A stretch of 64,000 bases of DNA from Asticcacaulis taihuensis (GCF_900100255.1 NZ_FMTS01000003.1:310001-374000), one strand, 5' to 3'. Positions 26,516 to 35,140 are shown, numbered from the stretch's first letter. Program-made: numbers and translations. Notes: generated from the sequence alone by a model not told the origin.

Positions 26516-26923
26516 ATGACCCAGAAAGTGCTCAAGACCGTCAGCGTATCTAACGCTGTTGATGTTTATGTAGGTAGCCTCGTGCGAAAACGCCGTAAAG
26601 AATTAGGTGTGAGCCAGGGGGATTTGGCGAAGGCTTTAGGTCTGACTTTCCAGCAGGTCCAGAAATATGAGCGTGGATCAAATCGCATCTCGGCATCAAA
26701 GCTTTATGAGATTGCAGACTTTTTGAAAAAGCCTGTTGGCTATTTCTTTGACGGTCTGCCGTCCGAGTTGGAAGACGATCATATTTCATCAAGCGAGGCC
26801 AATGCAGGCGCATTTTTGACAAGCGCCGAAGGCCAGAGACTGGCTGCCGCCTTCGCCAAGCTGTCGCCTTCCAAGCGCAAAGGCGTAATGAATCTCGTTC
26901 GAGCCATTTTGGCTGACGATTGA
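26516..26923 (+). CDS. XRE-family HTH transcriptional regulator
   Basis: 135 residues. The helix-turn-helix spans about 20-73: VRKRRKELGVSQGDLAKALG, then FQQVQKYERGSNRISASKLYEIADFL, a form very common in alphaproteobacteria. The C-terminal part (SSEANAGAFLTSAEGQRLAAAFAKLSP) may dimerise. It probably binds an operator in its own upstream region, which is A+T-rich (gtgtaaatttaaac), and controls the cassette. It is the first gene after duplication copy 1. Confidence 0.92.
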   Translation: MTQKVLKTVSVSNAVDVYVGSLVRKRRKELGVSQGDLAKALGLTFQQVQKYERGSNRISASKLYEIADFLKKPVGYFFDGLPSELEDDHISSSEANAGAFLTSAEGQRLAAAFAKLSPSKRKGVMNLVRAILADD

Positions 26924-26999
26924 TTCTAAGCCTATGGCCTGCGCCCGTTTTTTTCGTTAACCTTACGGAGGTGGCGAATATTCGGGGAGGATCGATCAA

Positions 27000-27659
27000 A
27001 TGCCTGTTGGCCTGCAAGGCGTTGAAGCTCTTTCAGAACGCCAGAAGGAAATTCTGCGGCTTGTGGCAAAGCATTATCAAGCCAAGGAAATTGCTCGTCT
27101 CCTGAACATCAGTGAGCATACCGTAAAAACCCATACCGATGAAGCGAGACGCCGGCTCGATGTCTCGACGAGCCGTCAGGCGGCTCGTATTTTGGTGGAT
27201 TACGAAGGCGGCACCGGCCTCCCCCTTGAAGAGCCTCCCCCGCGAATGGGGATGCCTGATGCGCCCCTGAGGCTGTCAGTATCAGGCCATGAACAAGCCC
27301 TATCTACCCCGCAATCAATTTCTGACCATCAGCTTCCAGGAACTGGAGACAGTCTGGGAAATGCTGGCAGCTCACAACAAATTTGGCGACATCAAGGATT
27401 CGGTGGAAGCCGTTCGGGCACTGAGCATGACGTGCAGTCCAATGAAGGCATTGCATACAATGTTAGTCGCCACGGCCTGGTTAGCGGACGATGGGACGAG
27501 TTCAGGCGGAGACTGAAAAGCCTTCCGGCGATACAGCTTCTGGGGCTTATCGTTTTAGCGGCTATTGCGCTGGCGTTCATTGCCGGCATGATGGCTGGCA
27601 CGCTTTTGGGAATGGTCGAAGTCGTCCACAAACTCACCATATACGCCGGCTGGAAATAG
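27000..27659 (+). CDS. LuxR-type HTH protein with C-terminal membrane helix
   Basis: 219 residues. A LuxR/FixJ-type DNA-binding domain occupies the N-terminus (about 8-66): LSERQKEILRLVAKHYQAKEIARLLNISEHTVKTH. A Ser/Gly-rich linker of about 100 residues follows, then a hydrophobic helix near 178-205 (LLGLIVLAAIALAFIAGMMAG). A gggagg Shine-Dalgarno lies nine bases before the ATG. Having the HTH at the N-terminus and a membrane anchor at the C-terminus is unlike classical LuxR proteins, so signal transfer from membrane to DNA is plausible. It is followed by two small genes with the same orientation. Confidence 0.85.
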   Translation: MPVGLQGVEALSERQKEILRLVAKHYQAKEIARLLNISEHTVKTHTDEARRRLDVSTSRQAARILVDYEGGTGLPLEEPPPRMGMPDAPLRLSVSGHEQALSTPQSISDHQLPGTGDSLGNAGSSQQIWRHQGFGGSRSGTEHDVQSNEGIAYNVSRHGLVSGRWDEFRRRLKSLPAIQLLGLIVLAAIALAFIAGMMAGTLLGMVEVVHKLTIYAGWK

Positions 27660-27667
27660 TCGGAGAA

Positions 27668-28018
27668 ATGAAGGACGAAGTGAAAAGACAAGAAATGGTA
27701 CTTCACGGCGCAGAACAGCTTTTTATTGCCGAGCGCTCTATCAAGGCCGCGATGTGCGATACGGCTGCGCTGATCAGCAGCTTGAGTCAGATGAGCACCA
27801 ATGGTGTTTCCGTGATGATAGGTCAGGAAGCTTTTGAAGAAGCCGCGGCAACTTTTACGGCGCTTACCACGGCCCGTGGCGCTATTGTCCGGACGCACAA
27901 CGCACTAGATGAAGTAAAGACTCAGTTGGGGTGCGGTGCTATGGCGGCCGGCATTACTGAAGCAAAGCCGCCGAAAACCGGTGACGCCATCATGATTGAG
28001 CCCCGTCGGGCGGCATAA
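27668..28018 (+). CDS. Small helical hypothetical protein of LuxR cassette
   Basis: 116 residues from the ATG at 27668, eight bases after the LuxR-type gene. It is predicted by eye to be all-helical: KRQEMVLHGAEQLFIAERSI, then CDTAALISSLSQMS and ALTTARGAIVRTHNALDEVK. No signal peptide or membrane helix. The frame is open much earlier (27491), but that part overlaps the LuxR gene and has no coding character. I believe similar small proteins follow such HTH genes in other alphaproteobacteria, mainly sphingomonads, but this is memory and not checked. Function unknown. Confidence 0.75.
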   Translation: MKDEVKRQEMVLHGAEQLFIAERSIKAAMCDTAALISSLSQMSTNGVSVMIGQEAFEEAAATFTALTTARGAIVRTHNALDEVKTQLGCGAMAAGITEAKPPKTGDAIMIEPRRAA

Positions 28019-28028
28019 AAGAGAAGTG

Positions 28029-28463
28029 ATGTATTACACCTGGGCCTATGTCGGACTTGTAGTGAGCATTCTGGTGTCCGCTTATGCCCTGGTGCGTGGC
28101 GGCCCCGCCGAAAGGTATGGGGCCGTTATGTTTTTGATAGCCTGGCTGGCGACGACCCTGGTTCAGAAGCGGACATTTGACGGTATTGAATGGGGTATCG
28201 TCGTTGTGGATACGCTCCTCCTCATCGGCTTTGTCATCTTGTGTTTGTCGGCGCGAAAGGTCTGGACGGTCTTAATCGCTGCCTGTCAGTTGAATGCCGT
28301 CATTTCTCATTTCGTGCCCTTGCTGGCGCCGAAATTCAACTATGTGAGCTATATCACCGTCATTGCATTTTGGGGTGGCTATGGTCTGCTGGCATGTCTT
28401 GCGGTCGGCACCTATAGCCATCAGCGGGAATTGCGGCTTAAACGCGCTGTCGCTGAAGTATGA
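28029..28463 (+). CDS. Four-helix membrane protein of LuxR cassette
   Basis: 144 residues with four hydrophobic segments (about 5-22, 33-48, 61-80, 84-104 or 112-128). There is no recognised domain. The ATG at 28029 lies ten bases after the preceding stop, so it ends a three-gene run (HTH-TM, helical, membrane). Its last 43 bases overlap the 3' end of the minus-strand gene at 28421-28759, which suggests that gene was truncated when the cassette arrived. A role as membrane sensor or effector is only a guess. Confidence 0.75.
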   Translation: MYYTWAYVGLVVSILVSAYALVRGGPAERYGAVMFLIAWLATTLVQKRTFDGIEWGIVVVDTLLLIGFVILCLSARKVWTVLIAACQLNAVISHFVPLLAPKFNYVSYITVIAFWGGYGLLACLAVGTYSHQRELRLKRAVAEV

Positions 28464-28759
28464 AGTACGGGCGGTCTCGTCATCATCGAAAGCATAGATG
28501 AGCGGGCTTTCGGCGGACGGGCCACGGGCGGCATGAAGTTCTGCTGGATTTGCTGCTGGCGGCCGACCTTGTTGTAAATCTGGATCAGCATCCGGTCGCA
28601 CGCCGTGATGGCGCGTAAGGAACGTTCGCCTTCGAGCGCGGTCTTGGGCATGGGCAGGGCTTCGACGGCCTTCAGCACGCGGTCGGCATAGGCCCGCAAC
28701 CGTATCCGCCGCTGTTCGAGCGGCGTCAGGTCGGCGAGGCTGTCATCCATCATGTCCAT
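28421..28759 (-). CDS. Hypothetical protein, probably truncated at its 3' end
   Basis: 112 codons. The first ~65 residues (DDSLADLTPLEQRRIRLRAY, then ADRVLKAVEALPMPKTALEGERSLRAITACDRMLIQIY) look like a real helical domain seen in Caulobacterales proteins. After about residue 75 the sequence becomes Pro/Ser/Thr-rich and less gene-like, and it runs into the membrane-protein gene on the other strand. The start codon could be any of M1, M3 or M4. The same 5' end is duplicated at 26377-26459. I infer a disrupted gene; function unknown. Confidence 0.55.
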   Translation of the reverse strand: MDMMDDSLADLTPLEQRRIRLRAYADRVLKAVEALPMPKTALEGERSLRAITACDRMLIQIYNKVGRQQQIQQNFMPPVARPPKARSSMLSMMTRPPVLHTSATARLSRNSR

Positions 28760-28790
28760 AGCGGATATGATGCGGGCGTTTTCAGGGGAG
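28706..28790. repeat. Direct duplication, copy 2 (intact gene start)
   Basis: Matches 26377-26459 with a few differences; covers the first codons of the minus-strand gene and about 30 bases upstream. The two copies lie 2.33 kb apart, in the same orientation, and enclose the XRE/LuxR cassette. Confidence 0.85.
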
Positions 28791-28932
28791 GGGCTAATAA
28801 AGAATATAGAACAGTCCTATGGCTGTTGCACATCCAGAAGCTTCAAGGATTTGAAATGGCAGCTTCAAGTTGACCCTAGGAGGGTAAGGGGAATCTATTT
28901 AAGCAGAGGCCTAAACAGTGAGCGGGGCAAAA

Positions 28933-30690
28933 ATGATAAAACGTGTTGTTTTGAAAAATTTTAAAAAATTTCGCGAGACTACATTTAATCTTCTGCCAAA
29001 TGGTGTGACGTTTTTGGCCGGTGGAAATAACTCTGGAAAATCGACGTTATTGCAAGCCTTGGCAATTTGGGAATTTTGCCGGGGCGTACTAGAAATGGAA
29101 CGAGGCCGCCAAAGTTTGCTGACTGGATACACTAAGCAAGGGCTAGGCCTTTCTGATGATGAATTTTCCCCTATAGCAATAGCTAGTTTAAAACATCTTT
29201 GGACAAATTTAAAAACACAGGCTCCAGGTGTGGATGGATATTCGCTCACTATAAAATGTGAGTGGGATGATATTGTTGGTGCTGAAAAACATCTGATGAT
29301 TTCTTTGGCGCTCGCCAACGATAGACTATTTATTAAAGCTGGTTCTACGAATTTAACAGTAGAAGATGAAATCCCGACCTTAGCTTATTTGCCTCCATTC
29401 GCGGGAATCGGTAGTAGAGAAAACTTCATGTCTGGCGCGGAACGCCGGGCGATGACTGGTCGAGGTTTAGCGGGGGGTGTCATTAGAAATTTATTGCATG
29501 ATATGCACAGGGAAAATGAAGAAGAGCGATCTCGTTTAAAAGTAGGTCGCACAAAGATTAAGAATAGTGATCTTGCTAGATTGCGAGCAGAAAATTCATG
29601 GGAAATTTTGCAAACAAATTTGGCGCAAATATTTCGAACTCAATTAGAGGTGGTTCCATTTAATTCTATTTATCACAGCTACATAAAGGTTAATTGCATA
29701 AAAGGGGCATTTGATGGTGTTAAATTTTCTAGATATAAAGGATATAATGCGCGTGATTTGATGGCTGAGGGAAGTGGTTTTTTGCAATGGTTAAGTGTGT
29801 ATGTTCTTGCACTGAATCCCTCTGTTTCCACTATTCTACTTGATGAGCCTGATGCACATTTGCATCCGTCACTTCAAGCTCAACTTATTGATAGGCTGCA
29901 GAAAATTGCTATCGAAAAAGGAAAGCAAGTCTTGTTGGCAACGCACAGTACGGAGATACTGCGCTGGGCCGATCATTTGCAAGTGATGTCTTTTTCAGGA
30001 GGTGGGGCGAAATATCTTACGGCTTCAGATCAAAAGGTAGGCCTATTCCTAGGTCTAGGTAGCGATTACGCTCCTAAAATTGATCCGTTGCGACGAACTC
30101 GCCGGTTGCTCATCGTGGAGAATATCAGCGATGAGAGAATGCTAAAAAAATGGGCAGAAAAAATTGGATTGAATTGGCCGCAAAATATTATTGCTTGGCC
30201 ATGGACAGGCGGGAATTCCGAACGCAAACAGTTATTTTTACAGCTTAAGGCAGAGATACCAGAATTGCGAGCGATAAGTATAAGAGATCGCGATGATCAA
30301 GCGTTAAATCAAGTTGATCAAGAAAGTCTTCGAGATAAAACGGTTGATAACGCCAATGAAGACCTAGTTCTTCGTGTGTGGCGTAGGCGGCATATTGAAA
30401 ACTATGTCCTCTTTCCCCCTGCAATAGCTCGAGCTTCAGCCAGAAATTTGCACGAAGTCGATCAATTAATGGCCGAGCATGCTTTAGTGGTTCCGCAAAA
30501 TTTCGTAGCGAAGGATACCGCCTTAGCTATGCTGGATGCGCGAGGCAAAGAAATTTGCGGTAAGGGCAATCAAAGTATTAAGGCTGTGCTTGGCGTAACG
30601 CCGCTTCAGATCGCTAGCGCGATGGAGCCTGAAGAAGTGCCAGAGGACGTCAGGACTTTGATTGAACAAATTATTGCTCTCTGCGCATAG
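28933..30690 (+). CDS. OLD-like ATPase with TOPRIM-like C-terminus
   Basis: 585 residues from the ATG at 28933; a GTG at 28918 with agagg upstream is an alternative. Order: SMC/ABC-type ATPase with Walker A GGNNSGKST (about 30-38), LAEGSGFLQW-type signature region, Walker B STILLDEPDAHLHP and a switch His (LATHSTEIL). A C-terminal domain follows with LLIVENISDERML and ISIRDRDDQ, matching the Glu and DxD of TOPRIM nucleases. This is the plan of OLD-family nucleases, several of which act in phage defence. The gene is far richer in A+T than its neighbours and uses A/T-ending codons, so it was probably acquired recently. It stands alone between a disrupted gene and gatB. Confidence 0.85.
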   Translation: MIKRVVLKNFKKFRETTFNLLPNGVTFLAGGNNSGKSTLLQALAIWEFCRGVLEMERGRQSLLTGYTKQGLGLSDDEFSPIAIASLKHLWTNLKTQAPGVDGYSLTIKCEWDDIVGAEKHLMISLALANDRLFIKAGSTNLTVEDEIPTLAYLPPFAGIGSRENFMSGAERRAMTGRGLAGGVIRNLLHDMHRENEEERSRLKVGRTKIKNSDLARLRAENSWEILQTNLAQIFRTQLEVVPFNSIYHSYIKVNCIKGAFDGVKFSRYKGYNARDLMAEGSGFLQWLSVYVLALNPSVSTILLDEPDAHLHPSLQAQLIDRLQKIAIEKGKQVLLATHSTEILRWADHLQVMSFSGGGAKYLTASDQKVGLFLGLGSDYAPKIDPLRRTRRLLIVENISDERMLKKWAEKIGLNWPQNIIAWPWTGGNSERKQLFLQLKAEIPELRAISIRDRDDQALNQVDQESLRDKTVDNANEDLVLRVWRRRHIENYVLFPPAIARASARNLHEVDQLMAEHALVVPQNFVAKDTALAMLDARGKEICGKGNQSIKAVLGVTPLQIASAMEPEEVPEDVRTLIEQIIALCA

Positions 30691-30739
30691 CTCATTCTTG
30701 CCTCTTCCCTAGCATTCGCCTTCCCGCTATATCCACCCT

Positions 30740-32242
30740 ATGACAAACACCGCTTCTCCTCTCGATTCCGGCCGCGTGGCCGATCCCAGCAAACTGATCC
30801 AGGGCCGGACCGGGCCGTGGGAAATCGTCATGGGCCTCGAAGTCCATGCGCAGGTTGCCTCCAATACCAAGTTGTTTTCTGGCGCCAAGGTCGGCTTCGG
30901 CGCTGGTCCCAACGAGCAGGTCTCGCTGGTTGACGCCGCCATGCCCGGCATGTTGCCCGTGCTGAACAAGTACTGCGTGGAGCAGGCGGTGAAGACCGGT
31001 CTTGGCCTGAAGGCCGAGATCAACCGTTTCTCGCGCTTCGACCGCAAGAACTACTTCTATCCCGATCTGCCGCAGGGCTACCAGATCTCGCAGCTCTTCC
31101 ATCCGATCGTGGGCGAGGGCGAGGTGCTGGTCGAACGCGACGATGGCTCCAGCTTCACCGTGCGCATCGAACGGCTGCACCTGGAGCAGGACGCCGGCAA
31201 ATCGATCCACGATCTCGACCCCAATGCCACCTATGTCGACCTGAACCGCGCCGGCACAGCGCTTATGGAAATTGTCTCGAAGCCCGATCTCAGGTCTTCG
31301 GACGAAGCCGTTGCTTATTTTAAGAAATTGCGTACCATCCTCGTCTATCTCGGCACCTGCGACGGCGACATGGAAAAGGGCAATATGCGCGCTGACTGTA
31401 ACGTCAGTGTGCGCCGTCCGGGCGAAAAGTTCGGCACGCGCTGCGAGATCAAGAATGTCAACTCGTTCCGCTTCATGCAGCAGGCGATCGAGTTCGAGGC
31501 GCGCCGCCAGATCGAAATTCTGGAAGACGGCGGCACGATCGAGCAGGAAACGCGCCTGTTCGACGCCGTGAAGGTCGAGACGCGCTCGATGCGTTCCAAG
31601 GAAGAGGCGCACGACTATCGCTATTTCCCCGATCCGGACCTGTTGCCGGTCGAGCTGGAAGAGGCGTGGATTGAGAGCATCCGCCAGCATCTGGTGGAAC
31701 TGCCGGACGATAAGAAGGCGCGTTTCATCAGCCAGTACGGCCTGTCGGCCTACGATGCGCAGGTTCTGATCAGCGAGCAGGCGCGGGCGGATTATTACGA
31801 AGCCGCGGCGAAAGGCCGTGACGCCAAGCTGGTGGCCAACTGGGTAACCAACGAACTGCTGGCGCGCCTGGCCAAGGACGGCCACGAGATCGTCGATTCG
31901 CCCCTGCCGCCGGCCCATATCGCCGGGCTGGTGGAGCTGATCGAGACCAATGTCATTTCTTCCAAGATTGCCAAGACGGTCTTCGAGCACATGTGGGAAG
32001 GCAAGGGGATCATGACCCCGGCCGAGATCGTGGAACAGCACGGGCTGAAGCAGGTGACCGATACCGGCGCCATCGAAAAGGCGGTGGACGAGATCATTGC
32101 CGCCAATCCGGACAAGGCCGCCGAAGTGGCGTTGAAACCTCAAGCTTTGGGCTGGTTTGTCGGGCAGGTCATGAAGGCCACCGGCGGCAAGGCCAATCCG
32201 GCGGCGGTCAATGAGTTGCTGAAGGCGAAACTGGGGGTTTAA
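30740..32242 (+). CDS. gatB: Asp/Glu-tRNA amidotransferase subunit B
   Basis: 500 residues. GatB blocks are clear: [50 protein letters not shown], and [15 protein letters not shown], with a C-terminal YqeY-like tail ending [11 protein letters not shown]. With GatA and GatC it converts Glu-tRNA(Gln) or Asp-tRNA(Asn) to the amide form. GatB binds the tRNA and activates the acyl group. gatA/gatC are not in the window. The core genome resumes here, 49 bases after the OLD-like gene. Confidence 0.96.
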   Translation: MTNTASPLDSGRVADPSKLIQGRTGPWEIVMGLEVHAQVASNTKLFSGAKVGFGAGPNEQVSLVDAAMPGMLPVLNKYCVEQAVKTGLGLKAEINRFSRFDRKNYFYPDLPQGYQISQLFHPIVGEGEVLVERDDGSSFTVRIERLHLEQDAGKSIHDLDPNATYVDLNRAGTALMEIVSKPDLRSSDEAVAYFKKLRTILVYLGTCDGDMEKGNMRADCNVSVRRPGEKFGTRCEIKNVNSFRFMQQAIEFEARRQIEILEDGGTIEQETRLFDAVKVETRSMRSKEEAHDYRYFPDPDLLPVELEEAWIESIRQHLVELPDDKKARFISQYGLSAYDAQVLISEQARADYYEAAAKGRDAKLVANWVTNELLARLAKDGHEIVDSPLPPAHIAGLVELIETNVISSKIAKTVFEHMWEGKGIMTPAEIVEQHGLKQVTDTGAIEKAVDEIIAANPDKAAEVALKPQALGWFVGQVMKATGGKANPAAVNELLKAKLGV

Positions 32243-32251
32243 TTACCTGAT

Positions 32252-32375
32252 CTCCCCCTGTTGCAGGGGGAGCTTGGATTTGGCGCAAAGCGACAAAGAC
32301 AAGAGGGTAGCCGCCGTCGGTTGTTACCCCTCCGTCAGCGACTACGCGCTGACACCTCCCCTCCAAGAGGGGAGG
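32252..32375. repeat. REP-like palindromes after gatB
   Basis: Two hairpins, ctccccctg/cagggggag (32252-32272) and cctcccct/aggggagg (32355-32375), enclose a copy of the cccctccgtcagcg...gcgctgacacc element. In reverse orientation this matches 3140-3176. They probably form one composite intergenic repeat. Confidence 0.65.
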
Positions 32376-32388
32376 ATTTCAGGGATTT

Positions 32389-32420
32389 GCCCCCGGTCGT
32401 GAGATCGGGGGCTTTTCGTT
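32389..32420 (+). terminator. Rho-independent terminator after gatB
   Basis: Stem gcccccg (32389-32395) with cgggggc (32406-32412), followed by ttttcgtt. It ends rightward transcription just before the convergent lipoprotein gene. Confidence 0.8.
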
Positions 32421-32637
32421 AGTGGCTCATGCTGGAAGACGACATGGGAGCCATCGCATCCGACGACATGGATGAGGACGACATGGCCATATTGTCGCCG
32501 CTGGCCATAGGCGCCATGGCTTCGGAGGAAGAGGACGACATTTCAGACATGGCATTGTCGCTTTTCGGCGGAGCGGAGCAGGCTGTGACGGTGACGAAGG
32601 TCAGGGCAAGAGCGGCGAAAGCGAGTGTGCGTTGCAT
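32419..32637 (-). CDS. Met/Ser-rich small lipoprotein
   Basis: 72 residues. Signal peptide with a lipobox ending VTAC, Cys at position 20. The mature part is nearly all Ser, Met, Ala and Asp, with repeats of the form SSSSEAMAPM, MAMSSSSMSSDAMAPM. Clustered methionines can bind copper(I) or silver, but nothing nearby is a copper gene, so metal binding is inference. Anchoring in the outer or inner membrane is expected. Confidence 0.75.
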   Translation of the reverse strand: MQRTLAFAALALTFVTVTACSAPPKSDNAMSEMSSSSSEAMAPMASGDNMAMSSSSMSSDAMAPMSSSSMSH

Positions 32638-32793
32638 GGGAATTTCCTCAGATGGGGTTGGCGACAGCCGGGCGCTGTCATCAGGGATACGCGGCAGGAG
32701 CGGCGGCGGTTACAGCGGCGCTTTTTAATTTGCCTTAATCTGGTGCAATCGCGCAGCGATTGGGTATAGTGCGGCAAAACCGGGAGGGGACAG

Positions 32794-33714
32794 ATGGAGA
32801 GTGCCTTAAGTCTGGCGGGGGTGAGCAAGCGCTTCGGTGATTTCGAGGCGGTGCGTGATCTCAGTTTCGAGGTGAAGCGCGGCACGATCTGCGGTTTCCT
32901 GGGGCCGAACGGGGCGGGCAAGACCTCCAGCGTGCGCATGATGCTGGGGCTCTCGGAGCCGACGGCCGGGCGCATCACCATACTGGGCAAGGCGCCGGGG
33001 CAGTCGCTGGAGCGCATCGGCTTCATGCCGGAAGAGCGCGGGCTTTACCGCAAGATGACGGCGATCGATGTCATCGTCTTCCTGGCCGGCCTGAAGGGCG
33101 TGAAGGCTTCGGTGGCGCGGCAGCGGGGCAAGGCCATGCTGGAGGCGCAGGGGCTGGGGGCGTTCGCGGGTAAGCAGATACGGTCGCTCAGCAAGGGCAT
33201 GTCGCAGAAGGTGCAGCTTATTTCCTGTCTGGTGCATGAGCCGGAACTGGTGATCCTTGATGAGCCGTTTTCGGGGCTCGATCCGGTCAATCAGCAGGGG
33301 CTGGAGCAGGTGATCCGCGAACTGGCGAGGCGTGGCGCGACCGTGCTTTTCTCCACCCATGTGATGCAGCACGCCGAGCGCCTGTGCGAACAGGTGGTGC
33401 TGCTGGCCAAGGGGCAAAAGGTCTTTGAAGGGACGCTGAAAGAGGCGCGGGCCGCCGCGCCGCGACATCTCGATCTGGAAGGAAATTTAAGCGAGGCCGA
33501 ACTTCTGGGCCTGCCGGGGATTGCCTCGGTGGCCGATATGGGGGCGACGGAGGATGGCGCGCGTCTGTGGCAATGTCATTTGCAGGCGGGGCATACGGCT
33601 AATGAGGCGCTGAAGGCGGCCTTCCTGCGCGGGATGGATGTGCGGCGGTTCGAGGCGAAAGAGCCCAGCCTGCATGAGGCATTTATCGTCTTGACAGGGA
33701 GCAACCATGAATAA
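32794..33714 (+). CDS. ABC transporter ATP-binding protein (NatA-like)
   Basis: 306 residues. Walker A GPNGAGKTS near 45, signature LSKGMSQKVQ, Walker B LVILDEPFSGLDP, switch His in STHVMQHAE. The C-terminal extension (about 210-306) is typical of NatA/DUF4162-type exporters. It powers the permease encoded downstream, with which it overlaps by eight bases. NatAB in Bacillus exports sodium; the substrate here is not known. Confidence 0.93.
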   Translation: MESALSLAGVSKRFGDFEAVRDLSFEVKRGTICGFLGPNGAGKTSSVRMMLGLSEPTAGRITILGKAPGQSLERIGFMPEERGLYRKMTAIDVIVFLAGLKGVKASVARQRGKAMLEAQGLGAFAGKQIRSLSKGMSQKVQLISCLVHEPELVILDEPFSGLDPVNQQGLEQVIRELARRGATVLFSTHVMQHAERLCEQVVLLAKGQKVFEGTLKEARAAAPRHLDLEGNLSEAELLGLPGIASVADMGATEDGARLWQCHLQAGHTANEALKAAFLRGMDVRRFEAKEPSLHEAFIVLTGSNHE

Positions 33715-35044
33715 GACCCTCCTGATCGCCCGGCGGGAATACCTCGCCTTTGTGCGCACGGTCGGCTTCTGGCTATCCATGCTGACCCTGCCGCTCATCA
33801 TCGGCGGCAGTATCTTCATTCCGTTATTGATGCGTCATTCCGCGCCGGTGGAGACAGTGGCAGTGCTAGACCTGACGGGCGACCACATCGAAGGCGCGGT
33901 GGTCGAGGCCATTCGCGCCCATTTGCCTAAGCCGGGGGCGGATCGCCTGCTGGAAAGCGGTGGCTTGCAGCCGGTGGCCTTGCCTGCGGGGCTGTCACCG
34001 GATATGTCGCTTGCAGCAGCCGAGGCCAGGATGCCGCAGGCCCTGGCGGCGGGGCCGGCCAGCACGATCATTGTGGCGACCGACAGCGGTGATAAGCTGC
34101 ATTTCCGGCTCTGGTCTGTGGATGGGCACAAGGGCCGGGTGGAGGACCAGATCCTGTGGGATCTGCACGGCCTGCAATATTACAAGCTGGCCGGGATGCA
34201 CGGCATAGATCACGGTCTGGCGCACGATATGCGCGAGTCGCGCGCCGATATTATCAGCCTGACGCCGGCTAGTGCGGCGGGTCCGAAAAAGGACGACCTA
34301 GCTGCCGGCGTGCGTGAAAACGGCGGCAAGTTCATCGGTATTGCCATCAGCTACCTGACCTGGATCGCCATTTTCTCGTCGTCCATGATCCTGCTGGGCT
34401 CAGTGATCGAGGAAAAGGCCAGCAAGGTGCTGGAGGTGCTGCTGGCCTCGGCGTCGGCGGAATCGCTGCTGATCGGCAAGGTGCTGGCCGTGGCGGCGGT
34501 GCTGATGACGGTCTGGGGGCTGTGGGGGCTGACGGCTTTCGGGTTGGCGTCGTTCGGCATCAGCAATCTGCCGCCGGAGACGGTGCGCGATGTCATGGGC
34601 GCGTTGGCCGCGGTTTTCAGCCCTTTGCATATTATCCTGCTGCTGGCCTATTTCATGGGCGGCTATCTGATGTTCGGCGTGTTTTTCGCGGCGATCGGGG
34701 CCTTCTGCGAAACCCAGAAAGATGCCCAGGCGATCATCGGGCCGATGACCATGATCATGATGATCCCGATGATCACCATGCAGGTGGCCTTTACCTCGCC
34801 CGACCTGCCGATGCTGAAATATATGTCGTGGTTTCCGCTGTTCACGCCGTTCCTGATGCCGTTGCGGCTGTCGCAGGGGCTGCCGTGGTACGAGATCGCC
34901 GGAACGCTGGCCGGCATGGGCGTGGTGGGGCTGATCATGATCAGTGTCGGGCGCCGGGCTTTCAAGGTGGGGGCGCTGACCGGCGGCAAGCTGAGTTGGG
35001 GCGCCTTGTTCCGTATCGCCACGCAAAAGTCGGCTAACGGATAG
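33707..35044 (+). CDS. ABC transporter permease (NatB-like)
   Basis: 445 residues: one N-terminal helix (about 20-42), a large extracytoplasmic loop (about 45-210), then five to six helices from about 215. Blocks FSSSMILLGSVIEEKASKVLEVLLAS and MIPMITMQVAFTSPDLPML are typical of ABC-2 permeases of the NatB/YhaP group. It overlaps the ATPase gene and is followed directly by a terminator, so the transporter is a two-gene unit. Confidence 0.92.
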   Translation: MNKTLLIARREYLAFVRTVGFWLSMLTLPLIIGGSIFIPLLMRHSAPVETVAVLDLTGDHIEGAVVEAIRAHLPKPGADRLLESGGLQPVALPAGLSPDMSLAAAEARMPQALAAGPASTIIVATDSGDKLHFRLWSVDGHKGRVEDQILWDLHGLQYYKLAGMHGIDHGLAHDMRESRADIISLTPASAAGPKKDDLAAGVRENGGKFIGIAISYLTWIAIFSSSMILLGSVIEEKASKVLEVLLASASAESLLIGKVLAVAAVLMTVWGLWGLTAFGLASFGISNLPPETVRDVMGALAAVFSPLHIILLLAYFMGGYLMFGVFFAAIGAFCETQKDAQAIIGPMTMIMMIPMITMQVAFTSPDLPMLKYMSWFPLFTPFLMPLRLSQGLPWYEIAGTLAGMGVVGLIMISVGRRAFKVGALTGGKLSWGALFRIATQKSANG

Positions 35045-35046
35045 AC

Positions 35047-35079
35047 AAAACCCCCGGCGCAGAGGCACCGGGGGTTTTT
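35047..35079 (+). terminator. Rho-independent terminator of the NatAB-like operon
   Basis: Stem cccccgg (35051-35057) with ccggggg (35068-35074), followed by T5. Confidence 0.88.
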
Positions 35080-35140
35080 CGCATCTTCCGGCCTGGGGGG
35101 ATAAGGCCGCGAGATTTGATTGGCAGCTAACAGGTACGGC

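Noticed and set aside
27289-27516. 75-residue ORF in another frame inside the LuxR-type gene
   Set aside because: Looks moderately protein-like but lies wholly within the linker of the LuxR-type gene and has no Shine-Dalgarno; a frameshifted gene remnant cannot be fully excluded.
28752-28964. 70-residue ORF upstream of the OLD-like gene
   Set aside because: Overlaps the duplicated gene start and the OLD-like gene; no coding features seen.
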